From: Arenibacter aquaticus
GTDB lineage: Bacteria > Bacteroidota > Bacteroidia > Flavobacteriales > Flavobacteriaceae
DNA: 64,000 nt
NCBI RefSeq assembly: GCF_003957295.1
Contig: NZ_RQPJ01000024.1
Location: 1,730-65,729, forward strand
Direction of reading: 5' to 3'
Positions 61,969-64,000 of the stretch are shown here, one piece after another; within the stretch, counting starts at the first letter, position 1; every line of letters begins with the position of its first letter. The notes below the pieces were generated by a model, which ran no database searches, had not been told where the DNA came from, and saw only the letters and a list, made by a program, of their open reading frames with translations. The translations under genes and the position numbers were made by a program.

Positions 61969-62070
61969 TTGCTTATAAACATATTTCGTAACTTATCAAC
62001 AGGCAAATTGTTGAACAACTGTTAATATCCTAAATCTTATTTTAATTCTTATTTGTATAATTTAGCACTC

Positions 62071-63618
62071 ATGGAAAAAACGAACCCAGTTATTGGTCAT
62101 CGGATTGACAAGTCCACCATAATCAACCTTGAGAAGGGTAAGATACCACCTCAAGCCGTTGATTTAGAGGAAGTTGTGCTTGGAGCGATGATGATAGACA
62201 AGAAAGGGGTCGATGAGGTAATAGATATTCTGCATCCGGATGTATTCTATAAGGAGGCCCATAAGCATATCTATGAAGCCGTTTTTAAGCTGTTCGAAAA
62301 TTCAGAACCAGTGGATTTATTAACGGTTTCCTCCCAATTAAAAAAAGATGGGCGCCTAGAAGGCGTTGGTGGCGATTTTTACCTTATTAAACTTACCCAA
62401 AAAGTGGCTTCATCTGCCCATATTGAATTCCATGCCCGTATAATCCTGCAGAAGTTTATTCAGCGTAGTCTAATCAAGATTTCAAATGAAATTATTGAGG
62501 AGGCCTATGATGAGGCAACAGATGTTTTTGATCTGTTGGACACGGCAGAATCCAAATTGTACGATGTAACCCAAGGTAACCTTAAGCGTTCCGCGGAAAC
62601 AGCACAGAACTTGGTAATCCAGGCCAAGAAAAAAATTGAGGAAATATCAGGTAAAGAAGGCTTGAGTGGGATTCCCTCTGGGTTTGATAAATTGGATAAG
62701 TTAACCTCAGGTTGGCAACCCAGTGATTTAATTATTGTAGCGGCTAGGCCGGGTATGGGTAAAACGGCCCTTACCCTTTCCATGGCAAGGAATATTGCCG
62801 TCAACTCTGGTTACGGGGTGGCTTTCTTTTCCTTGGAGATGTCCTCTGTACAGTTAATTACCAGGCTGATTTCCTCTGAAACTGGTTTGTCTTCAGAAAA
62901 ACTAAGGACGGGGAAATTGGAGAAACATGAATGGGAACAGTTGAACGTAAAGGTGAAAGCCTTGGAGTCTGCACCCCTGTTTATTGATGATACCCCATCC
63001 CTATCTATTTTTGACCTTAGAGCGAAAGCTAGACGTTTGGCATCCCAGCACGGTATAAAAATGATCATTATTGATTATTTGCAGCTAATGACCGCAGGGG
63101 GGACTCAAAAAGGAGGTAACCGTGAACAAGAAATATCTACCATCTCAAGGAACTTAAAAGCACTGGCAAAAGAATTGAATGTACCGGTAATCGCACTTTC
63201 ACAGTTGTCAAGGGCTGTTGAGACCAGGGGAGGGAGTAAACGACCTGTACTGTCCGATTTACGGGAATCCGGAGCAATTGAACAGGATGCGGATATTGTA
63301 TCCTTTATCTATAGGCCAGAATACTATAAGATTGATGAATGGGATGATGAGGAACGATCGCCAACTGCAGGTCAGGGAGAGTTTATTGTGGCCAAGCATA
63401 GAAATGGTGGTTTGGAAAATATTAGACTTAAGTTCGTTGGACATTTAGGTAAGTTTGATAATTTGGACGATTTTGATTCCCCGTTTGAATTTCAATCCAA
63501 AATGAATGCAGACGAGGACAACCCATTTGTTACCAAAAACCTTCCCAATGCCAATGAAGCCTTTGGAAGTTCCATGAACAACGATGGTCCCCAGGATGAC
63601 AACGATGTGCCTTTTTAA
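62071..63618 (+). CDS. dnaB: Replicative DNA helicase DnaB
   Basis: 515 residues from ATG 62071 (MEKTNPVIG); a TTG six codons earlier is also open but less likely. N-terminal DnaG-binding domain (PPQAVDLEEVVLGAMM), linker, then RecA-like ATPase: Walker A ARPGMGKTA, FFSLEMSSVQL, Walker B IIDYLQLM, ALSQLSRAVE, DLRESGAIEQDAD and the FIVAKHRNG motif. Hexameric replication-fork helicase. No intein is present. The next gene starts 82 bases later. Confidence 0.97.
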   Translation: MEKTNPVIGHRIDKSTIINLEKGKIPPQAVDLEEVVLGAMMIDKKGVDEVIDILHPDVFYKEAHKHIYEAVFKLFENSEPVDLLTVSSQLKKDGRLEGVGGDFYLIKLTQKVASSAHIEFHARIILQKFIQRSLIKISNEIIEEAYDEATDVFDLLDTAESKLYDVTQGNLKRSAETAQNLVIQAKKKIEEISGKEGLSGIPSGFDKLDKLTSGWQPSDLIIVAARPGMGKTALTLSMARNIAVNSGYGVAFFSLEMSSVQLITRLISSETGLSSEKLRTGKLEKHEWEQLNVKVKALESAPLFIDDTPSLSIFDLRAKARRLASQHGIKMIIIDYLQLMTAGGTQKGGNREQEISTISRNLKALAKELNVPVIALSQLSRAVETRGGSKRPVLSDLRESGAIEQDADIVSFIYRPEYYKIDEWDDEERSPTAGQGEFIVAKHRNGGLENIRLKFVGHLGKFDNLDDFDSPFEFQSKMNADEDNPFVTKNLPNANEAFGSSMNNDGPQDDNDVPF

Positions 63619-63700
63619 GTGTATCAAAGCATGATGGTACTGAGGTTTAAATCCTTTGGCTCAAATCTTGCAAGGTGTATTGTAACAGTAAAATCTAGAA

Positions 63701-64000
63701 TTGAGTAATACGGAACAAAATAAAAACCCCTTTAAAAGCCTATTTTCAGGTGCGCTTCTTTCTGTTCTATTTCTATTGATCTTTGGTACCTCATACGCTT
63801 CCAGTATTCTCATACCCATGGATGCGGAAAGTCAAAAAAACCATTTAAAGGCCTACGGAATCACTTATTGGGTGTTGTCCCATAAACAAAAAGTACAGTG
63901 GTTATTGAATTATAGAGGCGGTTCCTTTTTGCTGCCCGATGGGGAGAATATTCGAAAAGAATGTCAGATACGCGGCGTCTCCTTTGAGGTAGTTTCCGAT
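63701..64000 (+). CDS. Conserved exported protein, often annotated asparagine synthetase B in flavobacteria (3' end outside window)
   Basis: 100 codons are visible, open to the window edge, from TTG 63701 (TTGAGTAATACG). The N terminus has a hydrophobic segment (about 17-34) and then the marks SSILIPMDAESQKNHLKAYGITYWVLSHK and WLLNYRGGSFLLPD, which I recall from flavobacterial proteins labelled asparagine synthetase B that follow dnaB. The visible part shows no Cys at position 2, which glutamine-dependent asparagine synthetases need, so I doubt that label. No ATG stands near the start. Confidence 0.75.
   Translation, partial: MSNTEQNKNPFKSLFSGALLSVLFLLIFGTSYASSILIPMDAESQKNHLKAYGITYWVLSHKQKVQWLLNYRGGSFLLPDGENIRKECQIRGVSFEVVSD

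Noticed and set aside
62071..63618. Intein in dnaB
   Set aside because: The Walker motifs follow each other at normal spacing and the gene has standard length.

Overview
The window looks like chromosomal DNA of a flavobacterium (Bacteroidota, family Flavobacteriaceae, probably marine). Support: a type IX secretion (T9SS) sorting domain of the gliding-motility type next to a PorP/SprF protein; promoters of the Bacteroidota form (TTTG or TTG, about 20 bases, TAnnTTTG); the rpmB-rpmG-DUF4295-ftsY order; a split transketolase; a crtI-crtB-crtZ carotenoid operon; and a dnaB gene followed by a protein often called asparagine synthetase B in this family. The genus cannot be fixed from the sequence alone. 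I see no insertion sequence, prophage or CRISPR array.

Layout. 1-7.4 kb: a surface-fibre cassette, made of a very large fibre protein (5' end outside the window) with phage-tail-fibre-like repeats and about 830 residues of collagen-like Gly-X-Y, then a T9SS type B protein with calcium-binding repeats, then a PorP/SprF protein. 7.8-20.4 kb: isoprenoid, pterin and mannose-phosphate enzymes, small membrane and lipoproteins, PBP1A, an S1/P1 nuclease, and an araC-alkB pair. 20.5-32.7 kb: htpG, a fabH-like gene, a sodium symporter, recR, a 2-oxo acid dehydrogenase E2, an unknown outer-membrane protein, an exonuclease, and a FAH-Hpt-cinA operon. 32.7-35.4 kb: ribosomal proteins, ftsY and a hydrolase. 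35.4-41.0 kb: two beta-lactamase-fold hydrolases, rimO, a sugar isomerase-like protein and small genes. 41.1-48.2 kb: two SurA-like periplasmic folding proteins, a MoxR ATPase, aconitase, and a pair of membrane-anchored thioredoxins, one without its active site. 48.2-51.0 kb: the carotenoid operon. 51.2-51.7 kb: three tRNAs, two of them in a duplicated promoter-gene-terminator unit. 51.8-64 kb: aroK, a phosphoribosyltransferase, a methyltransferase and an S4 protein, an FKBP lipoprotein, a porin, the split transketolase, tgt, an Lpt permease, an EamA exporter, accA, dnaB and a partial gene.

How they fit together. idi (7.8 kb) can feed isoprenoid precursors to the crt operon (lycopene cyclase is not in the window). 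SurA-like, FKBP and thioredoxin-like proteins serve envelope protein folding, which matters for an organism that exports large surface proteins. The most interesting points are the fibre cassette without an obvious sorting signal on the fibre, a queuine tRNA-ribosyltransferase lacking the three zinc cysteines, the CPPC-to-NIQS thioredoxin, an E2 with Asp to Asn in its catalytic motif, a small secreted protein built of two modules resembling T9SS sorting domains, and the duplicated tRNA-Lys unit with an acceptor-stem mismatch. Many start codons were moved from the longest reading frame because a signal peptide, family alignment or promoter position demands it.
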